Positions 27,230 to 34,334 of a DNA stretch of 64,000 bases are shown here, piece after piece. This DNA is from Alteraurantiacibacter hainanensis. GTDB taxonomy: Bacteria > Pseudomonadota > Alphaproteobacteria > Sphingomonadales > Sphingomonadaceae. The notes under the pieces are model-generated. The model worked only from the letters and a program-made list of their open reading frames with translations. It was not told the origin of the DNA and ran no database searches. Each line of letters opens with the position of its first letter. The first letter of the stretch is position 1. Made by a program: the position numbers and the translations under genes. Location of the stretch: NCBI RefSeq assembly GCF_036321025.1, contig NZ_JAZAPB010000002.1:1790201-1854200 (forward strand). The letters are read 5' to 3'.

Positions 27230-27266
27230 GGTAGCGGAGGAGGTACTCGAACCCCCGACAAGCGGA
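27230..27266 (-). repeat. tRNA-Met 3'-end copy (att-like)
   Basis: Matches 35 of 37 bases of the tRNA-Met gene from the anticodon stem 3' strand to the acceptor end (tRNA positions equivalent to 28828-28864). The only differences are one T-arm/acceptor base and one base next to the variable loop. Same orientation as the intact tRNA. Confidence 0.75.
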
Positions 27267-27294
27267 GCCCGGCCCACTCCTCCGACATACCTTG

Positions 27295-27702
27295 CTACAT
27301 AGTCAAAGGCTCATATTCGACGCGCGTTACCGTGAGTTCTGCGCCTTGATCGCTTGTGATGTCGGCGCTCTCGCCAATCTCCATCGTGGCCGGCGCCGTC
27401 CAGCACTCCTGTCCGTCATCGTTCATGGCACTTGTGAAGCACTGCATCCCGTCCACCAATTCGTAGGTGCCGTGATCGAAATGTTCATCCCCGGCATTCG
27501 CGATGTAGTTGCCTTCCGCGTCGATCGACTCCAGAATTTCCGTGTCGTCCATTACGAAGGTCCAACTCGTCTCGTTCAACGACATCACTTCGGCAGGAGC
27601 TTCCGCTGCTGGCTCAGCAGCCACTACAGTCTCCTCTTCAGTTGCCGGCTCACCGCAAGCTGCGAGAGCGACGATGCTGGAGATCACAAGAAACTTCTTC
27701 AT
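27295..27702 (-). CDS. Small lipoprotein, unknown function
   Basis: 135 residues from the ATG at 27702, five bases after a GGGGGG Shine-Dalgarno stretch (the ATG at 27705 is closer). MKKFLVISSIVALAAC is a clear lipoprotein signal. An Ala/Glu-rich linker follows, then a compact domain with two cysteines (MQCFTSA, ECWTAP) that could pair. I recognise no family, though small sphingomonad lipoproteins of this layout are common. Sole gene between two tRNA remnants. Confidence 0.75.
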   Translation of the reverse strand: MKKFLVISSIVALAACGEPATEEETVVAAEPAAEAPAEVMSLNETSWTFVMDDTEILESIDAEGNYIANAGDEHFDHGTYELVDGMQCFTSAMNDDGQECWTAPATMEIGESADITSDQGAELTVTRVEYEPLTM

Positions 27703-27927
27703 CATGTCATTTCCCCCCTTTGAGAGAGGAGAAGTTAGCATCACAGGAAGAAGGTCCCAAGTTGATTCCAGATTGGCCACCTTCACAGCGGTGCCTGAGA
27801 AGTAAGGTGTGGTATGCTCCGTGTCTGCTAACCGACTATAGTCGAGCGGCTTTCTACCCAAAACCGGACACAGGCCCTGGCCACCGCGGAGCAGAGCTCG
27901 CGGCTGGTTCACCATTCATTTCTGGAA

Positions 27928-27957
27928 AATGGTAGCGGAGGAGGGACTCAAACCCCC
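27928..27957 (-). repeat. tRNA-Met 3'-end copy (att-like, nearest the tRNA)
   Basis: Thirty bases identical to the T-arm plus acceptor 3' strand and CCA of the tRNA at 28827, apart from one substitution in the T-loop (G to A on the plus strand). Same orientation as the intact gene. Too short to be a functional tRNA. Confidence 0.75.
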
Positions 27958-27997
27958 ACTCGGATAGGAAATGCGTTCTAATGGGCGGTGATGGCTC

Positions 27998-28786
27998 TCA
28001 GGGAACCGGCACCAACCGAACGTTATTGCCAAAGTGTCGCTCAAGCGCCGCAACCAGCGCTCCACGATGATCAGCACCCACCGCGAAGAGAACCCGGCCA
28101 CCTTCCGGCCTCGTCTTTCGCAAGGTCGTCACAGCTGCCACGGCATTCGCAGCGATCCTCCGATCTCTCTCGGCGTAGAACCCGTTCAACAATGCGAACT
28201 TTGATCCTTCCAGCAGATCGTTGAGCGCGGCGTAATAGTCGGCTGTCGCACGATCATATCGTCCATCGTTCAGCGAAGCCGACGTCGCAGTTGCCAGGAT
28301 TTCCTGCTGGCGAGCCTGCGCTGCTTCGGCCTCTGGGGAGTGCAGCGCATCATCTTGCGCAAGCTCCCGCTGAAGGTTTGTAATGGCGCTCTGCTCGCGC
28401 CAATAGTTCTCGGGGATCGGGCGGCCTTCAAGATCCTCGCCGAGCCAGTCGATACCGACGATACGGTCTGGATAGCGTCGAGCCAGTTCGCGCATTTCGC
28501 GCGGGTAGTTACGCGCAAGATAATCCTCGCCCCGTTCAAGGTCTTCGTGCCTGATTTCGGTGCCGACAAGGTCGGGATCGAACGCTTCCACGATCGCGTA
28601 GAAATCTTCGTAGGAATAGTGCCCACTATCGGCATGAGCGCCGTGCATCGTTGCGACGACCATGATTTCGATGGGACTATTGTCCTGCGAAGATTCCATG
28701 CCGCCAACGGCCATGCAACCCGCAGCCCAAAGCGCAACCAACGGGGTCAAAGCCCTCACCACTCTGGCGAGCGTCCAAGTTTTCAT
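27998..28786 (-). CDS. Lipoprotein of TraB/ChaN-like fold, unknown function
   Basis: 262 residues from the ATG at 28786 (GGGGTGGG upstream; a GTG three codons earlier is possible). The signal ends in a lipobox-like AAGC (about residue 24). The mature part opens with IEIMVVATMHGAHADSGHYS, has VGTEIRHEDLE and ends near LFAVGADHRGALVAAL, a His/Glu arrangement like TraB/PrgY/ChaN proteins and like the DUF5694 protein at 15623. Function unknown. It directly follows tRNA-Met and is bounded by a tRNA 3' repeat. Confidence 0.75.
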   Translation of the reverse strand: MKTWTLARVVRALTPLVALWAAGCMAVGGMESSQDNSPIEIMVVATMHGAHADSGHYSYEDFYAIVEAFDPDLVGTEIRHEDLERGEDYLARNYPREMRELARRYPDRIVGIDWLGEDLEGRPIPENYWREQSAITNLQRELAQDDALHSPEAEAAQARQQEILATATSASLNDGRYDRATADYYAALNDLLEGSKFALLNGFYAERDRRIAANAVAAVTTLRKTRPEGGRVLFAVGADHRGALVAALERHFGNNVRLVPVP

Positions 28787-28826
28787 CAGACCCACCCCGC
28801 ATGGCCGCCTGGCGACAAACTGCGAA

Positions 28827-28903
28827 TGGTAGCGGAGGAGGGACTCGAACCCCCGACACGCGGATTATGATTCCGCTGCTCTAACCACCTGAGCTACTCC
28901 GCC
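28827..28903 (-). tRNA. tRNA-Met (CAT)
   Basis: 77 nt including encoded CCA. Acceptor GGCGGAG pairs with CTCCGCT (one G-U), D-arm AGCTCAGGTGGTTAGAGC, anticodon stem GCGGA/TCCGC with loop ATCATAA (anticodon CAT), T-arm GGGGGTTCGAGTCCCTC, discriminator A. Elongator-type, since the initiator hallmarks are absent; a lysidine-modified tRNA-Ile2(CAT) is the alternative. Serves as the apparent integration site for the region 26.3-28.8 kb. Confidence 0.93.
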
Positions 28904-29034
28904 ATCCGGCAGCGCCGTCCACGTCGCGAAGGGCGGAGGCGAGGCGCGCCATTTAGGTCCGCTTTGCAGCGCGGTCAACCTGCCAATTTGCGGCTGGTGA
29001 ACAGCAGCGCGCATCGCCGGGCAGGTGCAGCGAT

Positions 29035-29574
29035 TCAGCGACCCCTCGCGGGCGCACCGCGAAAGGCAAATCGACCCAGTTCCTCCCACGGACCGCCGCG
29101 ATAGGCATGCAGTTGCAGACCGGTGAAAGCGAAATCGCGCGGTTGCACGATCGGCGTCAGCTCGGCCTGGAGGGTCTTGGCCTCCTCTATGCTGACCTTG
29201 TTCTGCACCGTCACGTGCAGGCGCGGCTTGTGCTCGTCCTGCGGTGTCAGCATGCCGTGAAAGCGATCTGCCAGGTCGCTCCAGATGGCGATCATGCCTT
29301 CGCTCTCCAGCTTCAGCGCCGTGCCCTTGCCCAGCTTCATCACGCCGACCAGCCGTGCAGGGACCGGCGGGGTTTCGCGCACGATCTGTTTCAGGCAATC
29401 GCGCAGTTCGCCCTCGCAACTGGGCGGCAGGGCGTGGAACAGCGTGACGTGGGCCTTGAGGTAGTTGCGTTCCGGGGGAAAGTGATCCTGCCGCAACTGG
29501 TTGGCCCAGCTGAACAGGTCGGGCGGCATTTCGGCGGTAACGATCAGCGGAGCGGGACCACCATCGCGGCTCAC
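29035..29574 (-). CDS. thpR: RNA 2',3'-cyclic phosphodiesterase (2'-5' RNA ligase family)
   Basis: 179 residues from a GTG at 29574 overlapping the mltG stop by four bases. Two His-x-Thr/Val motifs, HVTLFHALP and HVTVQNKV, are the catalytic pair of the 2H phosphoesterase superfamily. Probably hydrolyses 2',3'-cyclic phosphate RNA ends; the older ligase name reflects a reverse reaction. Distal gene of the acpP-fabF-mltG cluster. Confidence 0.86.
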   Translation of the reverse strand: MSRDGGPAPLIVTAEMPPDLFSWANQLRQDHFPPERNYLKAHVTLFHALPPSCEGELRDCLKQIVRETPPVPARLVGVMKLGKGTALKLESEGMIAIWSDLADRFHGMLTPQDEHKPRLHVTVQNKVSIEEAKTLQAELTPIVQPRDFAFTGLQLHAYRGGPWEELGRFAFRGAPARGR

Positions 29575-30542
29575 ATCTCGCCTCGCTCGCGCCGCAGGGC
29601 AAACCAGCGTTGGACCGCCTCGTTGTGCTCCTGCAGGGTCTCGTTGAACTCGTGCCCGCCACTGCCATCGGCCACCATGTAGACGGCGTCGGTTTCCGCC
29701 GGATTGAGCACCGCTTCGATGCTGGCGCGGCCCGGATTGGTGATCGGGCCCGAAGGAAGGCCGGCCATCTGGTAGGTGTTGTAGTCGTTGATATCGGCGA
29801 TTTCCGACTGCCGGATGCGCCGCCCAAGGGGGCGTCCGCGGGTGATCGGGTAGATGATCGTCGGATCCGCCTGCAGGAAGATGCCCTGCCGGATACGATT
29901 GGAATAGAGTCCCGCCACCATGCGCCGTTCTTCCGGCACGCCGGTCTCCTTCTCGACGATGGAGGCCAGGATCACCGCCTCTTCCGGTGTGTTGGCCACC
30001 GTTCGGTCGGACCGCTGGGGCCACAGCTCGGCAATCGTCTCGTCCATCGCGCGCTGCATCCGCGCGAGGACGGCGACACGCTCCTCACCGCGCTCGAAAT
30101 CATAGCTTTCCGGCAGGACGCTGCCCTCTTCCGGAACCGGGATTTCGCCCACCAGCAGGTCTTCCGCCATCAGGATATCGTGCACGATGACCGACGGCGT
30201 GCCTTCGGGAATGGTCACGAAGCGGCGAATCACCTCGCCGTGCTGCAGGTGATCGAGGATGCCGGCGTTGCTCATCCCCGGTGCCAGCAGGAATTCGCCC
30301 GCCTTGATCGGATCGTTGCTGCCCAGCACCTTGGCCCGCAGCAGGAAGGAATCGGCAGAGGCGATATGCCCTTCCTCCGCCAGCTTCTGCGCCACCGACG
30401 TCAGCGATGCGCCAGAGGGAACGATGAAGGCCGTTTCCTCCTCGACCTCGCTGTCGCCGTACCAGCCGAGCGCGAACCAGCCGCCGACGGCTGCCACCGC
30501 CAGTATTCCCAGCGCGACGAGGGCCGCCAGCAGCTTTTTCAT
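29571..30542 (-). CDS. mltG: Endolytic murein transglycosylase MltG
   Basis: 323 residues. A single N-terminal membrane helix (about 4-27), a LysM-like region (VPSGASLTSVAQKL), then the YceG domain. The catalytic Glu is in ASIVEKETGVP (Glu197). Cleaves nascent glycan strands at the inner membrane. It starts one base after fabF stops. Confidence 0.94.
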   Translation of the reverse strand: MKKLLAALVALGILAVAAVGGWFALGWYGDSEVEEETAFIVPSGASLTSVAQKLAEEGHIASADSFLLRAKVLGSNDPIKAGEFLLAPGMSNAGILDHLQHGEVIRRFVTIPEGTPSVIVHDILMAEDLLVGEIPVPEEGSVLPESYDFERGEERVAVLARMQRAMDETIAELWPQRSDRTVANTPEEAVILASIVEKETGVPEERRMVAGLYSNRIRQGIFLQADPTIIYPITRGRPLGRRIRQSEIADINDYNTYQMAGLPSGPITNPGRASIEAVLNPAETDAVYMVADGSGGHEFNETLQEHNEAVQRWFALRRERGEM

Positions 30543-30543
30543 G

Positions 30544-31806
30544 TCAGTCCTCTACGCGCTTCATCACCAGCGAGGCATTGGTCCCACCAAAGCCGAAGCT
30601 GTTGTTGAGCACTGCGTTCACCTCCCGCTTCTTCGCGGTGAGCGGGACCAGGTCGACGCCTTCGGTGCCCTCGTCAGGATTGTGCAGGTTCAGCGTGGGG
30701 GGAACGATCTGGTCGCGCATGGCGAGGATGCAGAAGATGCTCTCTACCGCACCGGCGCCGCCCAGGAGGTGGCCGATGGCGCTCTTGGTGCTGCTCATGG
30801 AAGCGCCGCCGAGGTCATCGCCCATCACGCGCTTCACCGCCGCCAGTTCGATGGTGTCGGCCATCGTGGAGGTGCCGTGGGCGTTGACGTAGTCGATATC
30901 GGACGCCTGCAGACCAGACTTGCGGATGGCCATGCGCATGGCGTTTTCCGCACCCTTCCCTTCGGGATGCGGCGCGGTGACGTGGTAGGCATCGCCGGAC
31001 AGGCCATAGCCCACGACTTCGGCGTAGATCGTCGCGCCGCGTGCCTTGGCGTGTTCGTATTCCTCCAGCACGACGACACCCGCGCCCTCGCCCATCACGA
31101 AGCCTTCGCGATCCTTGTCATAGGGGCGGCTGGCCTCGGTCGGGCGGTCGTTGTAGCCGGTGTTGAGCGCGCGGGCCTGGGCGAAGCCAGCCACGCCCAG
31201 CGGATTGATGGTGCTTTCCGCCCCGCCCGCCAGCATGATGTCGGCATCCTCCAGCGCGATCATGCGCGCGGCATCGCCGATCGAGTGCGCACCGGTAGAA
31301 CAGGCCGTTACCACGGCATGGTTCGGGCCCATCAGGCCGTACTTGATCGAGACCTGGCCGCTGATGAGGTTGATCAGCCGCCCATGCACGAAGTGCGGCG
31401 AAACACGGCCCGGGCCGCGTTCATGCAGGTTCACCGATTCCAGCTCGATTCCCGGCAGACCGCCGATTCCCGAACCGATGGAGCACCCTGCGCGCAGCTT
31501 CGTCTCTTCGTCCATCTCTGTCAGGCCGGCATGTTCGAGCGCCTGTCCGGCGGCATCGATACCGTAGATGATGAACGGGTCGACTTGCCGCTGCACCTTG
31601 CTGTCCACCCGCTTGTCGGGGTCGAAGCCCCACGGATGATCGGCAGGCTTCACTTCGCCCGCGATCAGGCACTTCTGCCCCGCGGTATCGAAGCGCGTGA
31701 TCGGACCGATCCCGCTCTCGCCCGCGATCAGGTTTTTCCAGGTCGTCTCTACATCACCACCCAGCGGGGTGACGAGTCCCAGTCCGGTCACGACGACACG
31801 CCGCAT
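30544..31806 (-). CDS. fabF: 3-oxoacyl-[acyl-carrier-protein] synthase II
   Basis: 420 residues. Condensing enzyme of fatty-acid elongation. Catalytic Cys169 in VVTACSTGAH; the two histidines are in NAHGTSTMAD and KSAIGHLLGG; the C-terminal GFGGTNASLV loop is present. It follows acpP by about 100 bp, the standard acpP-fabF-mltG order. Confidence 0.96.
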   Translation of the reverse strand: MRRVVVTGLGLVTPLGGDVETTWKNLIAGESGIGPITRFDTAGQKCLIAGEVKPADHPWGFDPDKRVDSKVQRQVDPFIIYGIDAAGQALEHAGLTEMDEETKLRAGCSIGSGIGGLPGIELESVNLHERGPGRVSPHFVHGRLINLISGQVSIKYGLMGPNHAVVTACSTGAHSIGDAARMIALEDADIMLAGGAESTINPLGVAGFAQARALNTGYNDRPTEASRPYDKDREGFVMGEGAGVVVLEEYEHAKARGATIYAEVVGYGLSGDAYHVTAPHPEGKGAENAMRMAIRKSGLQASDIDYVNAHGTSTMADTIELAAVKRVMGDDLGGASMSSTKSAIGHLLGGAGAVESIFCILAMRDQIVPPTLNLHNPDEGTEGVDLVPLTAKKREVNAVLNNSFGFGGTNASLVMKRVED

Positions 31807-31904
31807 ATTCTATCTCCAATCACGAAAGGCCCAGCCTATCCGGCCGAGCCTTCCAACCCCGTCCGCGTCCGGGGAGACCTTTCGCGAACGAGGCCAGTTG
31901 TCGG

Positions 31905-32141
31905 TTAAGAGGTGTGCTCTTCGATGTACTTGTTGGCGTCGCCGACCGTGTTGATCTTTTCGGCGGCATCGTCCGGAATTTCCACGCCGAACTCTTCCTC
32001 GAACGCCATGACAAGCTCGACAATGTCGAGGCTGTCCGCGCCCAGGTCGTCAATGAAGCTGGCGTCCGGAGTCACCTTCTCTTCCTCGACGCCGAGATGC
32101 TCGACAACGATCTTCTTCACGCGTGCGGCGATATCGCTCAT
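31905..32141 (-). CDS. acpP: Acyl carrier protein
   Basis: 78 residues, acidic. The phosphopantetheine attachment site is Ser37 in LGADSLDIVEL. The normal length and helical pattern (VKKIVVEHLGVEEEKV) leave no doubt. Carries acyl chains for FabF and the rest of fatty-acid and lipid synthesis. Promoter region lies in 32142-32289, divergent from the MBL-rhodanese gene. Confidence 0.97.
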   Translation of the reverse strand: MSDIAARVKKIVVEHLGVEEEKVTPDASFIDDLGADSLDIVELVMAFEEEFGVEIPDDAAEKINTVGDANKYIEEHTS

Positions 32142-32289
32142 GTATTCCCTCTCACTTTCGGGGTTTCGAATTACGCTTTCGCCCTAATGAACGCGCGTGA
32201 CAAGCGCAAGTGCCGGAACATGGCGGATTTGCGAGAAGGCGCTACCCCGCGACAGGAAACAATCCGCGGGACCAATTCGTTGGCCCTGT

Positions 32290-33642
32290 ATGATACTCGA
32301 AAAAATCAAGACGCCCGGCCTTTCGCACCTCTCCTACCTCGTGGGATCGGACGGCGAGGCCGCAGTAATCGATCCGCGCCGCGACTGCGCCATCTACCTC
32401 GACATGGCGCGGGCGCGGGGCCTGCGCATCACCCACATCCTGGAAACCCACCGCAACGAGGATCTCGTCTCCGGCGCGCCGGTCCTGGCTGACTGGACCG
32501 GGGCCAAGGTGCTGCACGGTCCCAATTCCGCAGGCGAGATCGTCTATGCACAGACCGCACGCGAAGGTGACGAGATTTCCATCGGCCAGCTGCGGATCGA
32601 GATCCTCGAGACGCCGGGCCATACCGACGACAGCCTTTCGTTCGTGCTGCACGACACCGCCTATCCCGATGGTCCGGTCGGCGTCTTCACCGGTGACGCC
32701 CTGTTCGTGGGCGATGTGGGTCGCACCGATTTCTATCCCGACCGCGCCCGCGAGGTCGCCGGGCTGCTGTACGACAGCCTGCAGAAACTGCTGGCACTTG
32801 GCGACCAGACGATTCTCTACCCGGCGCACGGCGCGGGCTCGGTCTGCGGTTCGGGCATGGCGGAGCGCGAGTTTTCCACGATCGGCCACGAAAGCCGCAA
32901 CAACCCCCGCCTGAAGATCAAGGACCGCGAGGCCTTCATCGACGCCAAGGTCGACGAGGTCCACTATCAGCCGCCCTACTTCCGGCTGATGGAAAGGCTC
33001 AACATGGAAGGCGGCAGCGCCCCGCCCCGCTCCGCAAGGCCTCGCCCTCTCACCTTGGCACAGCTCGAGAATTCAGGTGCAGACCACCTGATAGACGTTC
33101 GCGAACCGGGTGCATGGTGCGCGGGTCACCTGCCCGGAAGCTATTGCATTCCTGCAGGCATGATTCCCGCCTTCGCCGGCTGGTTCATCGGCGAAGACGA
33201 GAGCATCGCGCTGATCGCGTCGGACGAGGAAGCCCTGGAGACAGCCTGCGCCCATTTCGTCCGTATCGGCCTCGACAACATCGTAGGCGGCTATACCGGC
33301 GTCGTCCCTGCCGCCGCACAGGGCCGCGACCTGGGCCAGGTGCCGATGATAAAGACCGAGGAGGTCCGCCGCCGGCTGGAACAGGGCAGCGACAGCTGGA
33401 CGCTCGTCGACGTGCGAGCGGCGGACGAGCGCGAGGAGGCGAAGATCGACGGGTCGCGGCATATATATGCCGGCCACCTGAACGAGCAGTGGCGGGATCT
33501 GGACCCCCTCGCCTCCTACACCCTCATGTGCGCCAGCGGCATGCGCGCCACCGTCGCTGCCAGCTGGCTGGCCAGCAAGGGGTTCGGCAACGTCGATGTC
33601 TATCTCGGCTCGATGGGGGCGTGGAAGAACTCGGCCTCCTGA
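32290..33642 (+). CDS. MBL-fold hydrolase with two rhodanese domains (persulfide dioxygenase-like)
   Basis: 450 residues from the ATG at 32290; the longer upstream reading is less likely. Metallo-beta-lactamase domain (1-~250), then two rhodanese domains. The usual HxHxDH is ETHRNEDLVSG, with Asn56 in place of the second His, a variant seen in MBL-rhodanese fusions; PGHTDDS, GDALFVGDVGR and YPAHG are intact. The second rhodanese has a catalytic-type Cys414 (MCASGMRAT); the first has none at the corresponding loop (LIASDEEA) and is probably structural. Likely role: sulfide/persulfide metabolism. Confidence 0.86.
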   Translation: MILEKIKTPGLSHLSYLVGSDGEAAVIDPRRDCAIYLDMARARGLRITHILETHRNEDLVSGAPVLADWTGAKVLHGPNSAGEIVYAQTAREGDEISIGQLRIEILETPGHTDDSLSFVLHDTAYPDGPVGVFTGDALFVGDVGRTDFYPDRAREVAGLLYDSLQKLLALGDQTILYPAHGAGSVCGSGMAEREFSTIGHESRNNPRLKIKDREAFIDAKVDEVHYQPPYFRLMERLNMEGGSAPPRSARPRPLTLAQLENSGADHLIDVREPGAWCAGHLPGSYCIPAGMIPAFAGWFIGEDESIALIASDEEALETACAHFVRIGLDNIVGGYTGVVPAAAQGRDLGQVPMIKTEEVRRRLEQGSDSWTLVDVRAADEREEAKIDGSRHIYAGHLNEQWRDLDPLASYTLMCASGMRATVAASWLASKGFGNVDVYLGSMGAWKNSAS

Positions 33643-33828
33643 CATGGCTCCTCAGCGAAAGGGAGCGGCCGGCGTGATCCATATTCGCGCCGAACCGACC
33701 AAGTTCTGAAACCTGGCAGCACCCGGTCCGGCGTGTGCAACGACTGACGGCGTTTCGGCACACGCATTGGGAGCCTGTGCATCGCCGCTTCGTTGATCGG
33801 ATAACCACCTGATCAAAGGAAACTTCTT

Positions 33829-34263
33829 ATGTCTGCCAACACAGTTCTCAAGACCCTGACCGACACCGCCTTCGACTCGGTCGAAGGCTATCGCAAGGCC
33901 GCCGAAAAGGCGGATAGTCCGCAACTGAAACAGGCTCTGCAGCAGCGTTCACGAAAGCGCGAGCAGACCGTTTCGCAGCTCAACGCCGAGATCCAGCGCC
34001 AGGGCGGTGACCTCGTTACGAAGGGCACGATGACGGGCGAAGCCCATCAGCTCTGGATGAGTATCGCCGATGCCTTCGAGAACGGCGACGAGGCCGCCGC
34101 CGAGCGTGTCGAGGAAGGCGAGGATTACCTCAAGGCCAAGTTCGAAAGCGCGCTGGAAGACGATGATCTCGACCCGCAGTCGCGCGCCGTGGTCCAGCAA
34201 TGCTATGCCGAGATTTGCGAAGGCGAACAGTTCGGCGACATGATCGCAGAGCAATACGACTGA
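33829..34263 (+). CDS. PA2169-family four-helix-bundle protein (DUF2383)
   Basis: 144 residues, acidic and mostly helical, without signal peptide. The pattern NTVLKTLTDTAFDSVEGYRK at the start and EGEDYLKAKFESALEDDDLD further on match PA2169/DUF2383 proteins, which have a ferritin-like four-helix fold. Function unknown, often stress-associated. Preceded by AAGGAAAC near the ATG and followed by a terminator. Confidence 0.82.
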   Translation: MSANTVLKTLTDTAFDSVEGYRKAAEKADSPQLKQALQQRSRKREQTVSQLNAEIQRQGGDLVTKGTMTGEAHQLWMSIADAFENGDEAAAERVEEGEDYLKAKFESALEDDDLDPQSRAVVQQCYAEICEGEQFGDMIAEQYD

Positions 34264-34294
34264 TCAGTCGGCCGCTAGGCCCACGAAATCAGCA

Positions 34295-34322
34295 GGGCGC
34301 GGTTCTCTCGGGAGCTGCGCCC
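34295..34322. terminator. Stem-loop between the DUF2383 gene and aspS
   Basis: GGGCGC (34295-34300) pairs with GCGCCC (34317-34322), with a smaller inner pairing CTC/GAG; followed by CTTTG. It sits between convergent genes, so it could serve both directions. The T-run is short. Confidence 0.45.
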
Positions 34323-34334
34323 CTTTGCGTTGTG

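Larger units (their letters stand above)
26322..28903 (-). mobile_element. Cassette-like accretion region at tRNA-Met: three single-gene segments bounded by tRNA 3'-end repeats
   Basis: An intact tRNA-Met (28827-28903) is followed, in its direction of transcription, by three single genes. Each gene is separated from the next by a 30-37-bp copy of the tRNA 3' end (27928-27957, 27230-27266 and a degenerate one at 26322-26352). All genes share the tRNA orientation. The DNA appears less GC-rich than its flanks. No integrase is present. The arrangement suggests repeated integration at the tRNA; this is inference. Confidence 0.6.

Noticed and set aside
26655..27302. Plus-strand 215-residue frame opposite the SDR gene
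   Set aside because: It is a shadow of the SDR coding strand running through a tRNA remnant; such remnants often produce spurious annotated peptides.
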